Assembly: GCA_026398575.1 (NCBI GenBank) | Contig: JAPLSP010000432.1 | Location: forward strand, 1-5,308 | Length of the DNA: 5,308 bases | Direction: 5' to 3' | From: Candidatus Sumerlaeota bacterium | GTDB taxonomy: Bacteria; Sumerlaeota; Sumerlaeia; JADFCT01 | In this document: positions 5,253-5,308 of the stretch, piece by piece | Position numbering within the stretch: position 1 is the first letter of the stretch | How the letters are laid out: the number at the start of each line of letters is the position of its first letter | Translations under genes and position numbers: made by a program | The notes under the pieces: model-generated | What the model saw: only the letters and a program-made list of their open reading frames with translations | Databases searched by the model: none | What the model was told of the DNA's origin: nothing

Positions 5253-5308
5253 ACTCGTATGCCGTCTTGCCTTACCGCTTTGAGAAAAATGGAGGAACGC
5301 TGCGGCGA
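5249..5308 (-). CDS. 3' end of an upstream gene, possibly a minimal nucleotidyltransferase (partial)
   Basis: Reading the minus strand from the window edge, one frame is open for 19 codons (SPQRSSIFLKAVRQDGIRV) and stops at TGA 5251-5249, overlapping the HEPN start by four bases (ATGA). Such overlaps are typical of tightly coupled operon genes. Because HEPN proteins of this type commonly follow a MNT-type nucleotidyltransferase, and those often end in an I-x-R-(E/D)-G-(I/V) stretch, the tail QDGIRV fits. No catalytic motif (GSxxxG...DxD) is within the window, so the function is inference from context. Confidence 0.5.
   Translation of the reverse strand, partial: SPQRSSIFLKAVRQDGIRV

Overview
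The window appears to be bacterial chromosome. It carries two unrelated transcription units that point at each other. The plus-strand half (1-2516) is a branched-chain amino acid locus: promoter, short leader peptide, intrinsic terminator, ilvB, an intercistronic repeat array, and ilvN. The minus-strand half (5308-2518) reads, in transcription order: the last codons of a gene entering from the right edge, a HEPN-domain gene, a secreted PQQ-type beta-propeller gene, and a Tat-exported PHP-like hydrolase gene. The two halves converge with one base between the ilvN stop and the hydrolase stop.

The strongest story is at the left. A good promoter (TTGACA at 14-19, TATTAT at 39-44) precedes a 32-codon leader ORF (123-221). 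Its second half is rich in Ile, Val and Leu codons and it ends in Ala-Pro. It is followed at 252-284 by a perfect 10-bp GC-rich hairpin with a T run, then by ilvB. This is the architecture of ribosome-mediated attenuation known from the enterobacterial ivbL-ilvBN operon. Complementary segments (207-214 and 223-229 against the terminator loop 262-270) could form the competing antiterminator. IlvB and IlvN are a catalytic and regulatory pair of acetolactate synthase resembling E. coli isozyme I in length, in the glutamine at the position that is tryptophan in isozyme II, and in the short single-ACT regulatory subunit.

Between ilvB and ilvN lie four 25-bp tandem units, the first overlapping the ilvB stop. 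Their junctions form small hairpins with a compensatory base change. They may tune translation or stability between the two cistrons, or may simply be a dispersed genomic repeat that landed here.

The minus-strand genes look like one operon: a 4-bp ATGA overlap, then a 10-nt gap, then a gap of roughly 94 nt (to the preferred hydrolase start) filled with 15-bp repeats. The first two genes resemble a nucleotidyltransferase-HEPN pair, though only 19 codons of the putative nucleotidyltransferase are visible. The next two encode exported proteins.

The host cannot be fixed from this sequence. The DWPQFHGP-type propeller and Tat-tagged PHP protein suggest a PVC-group or similar uncultured phylum rather than an enteric bacterium; this is inference. 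By hand count GC is 46/60 at 541-600 in ilvB but 28/60 at 4861-4920 in the HEPN gene, so the HEPN end may be of different origin.
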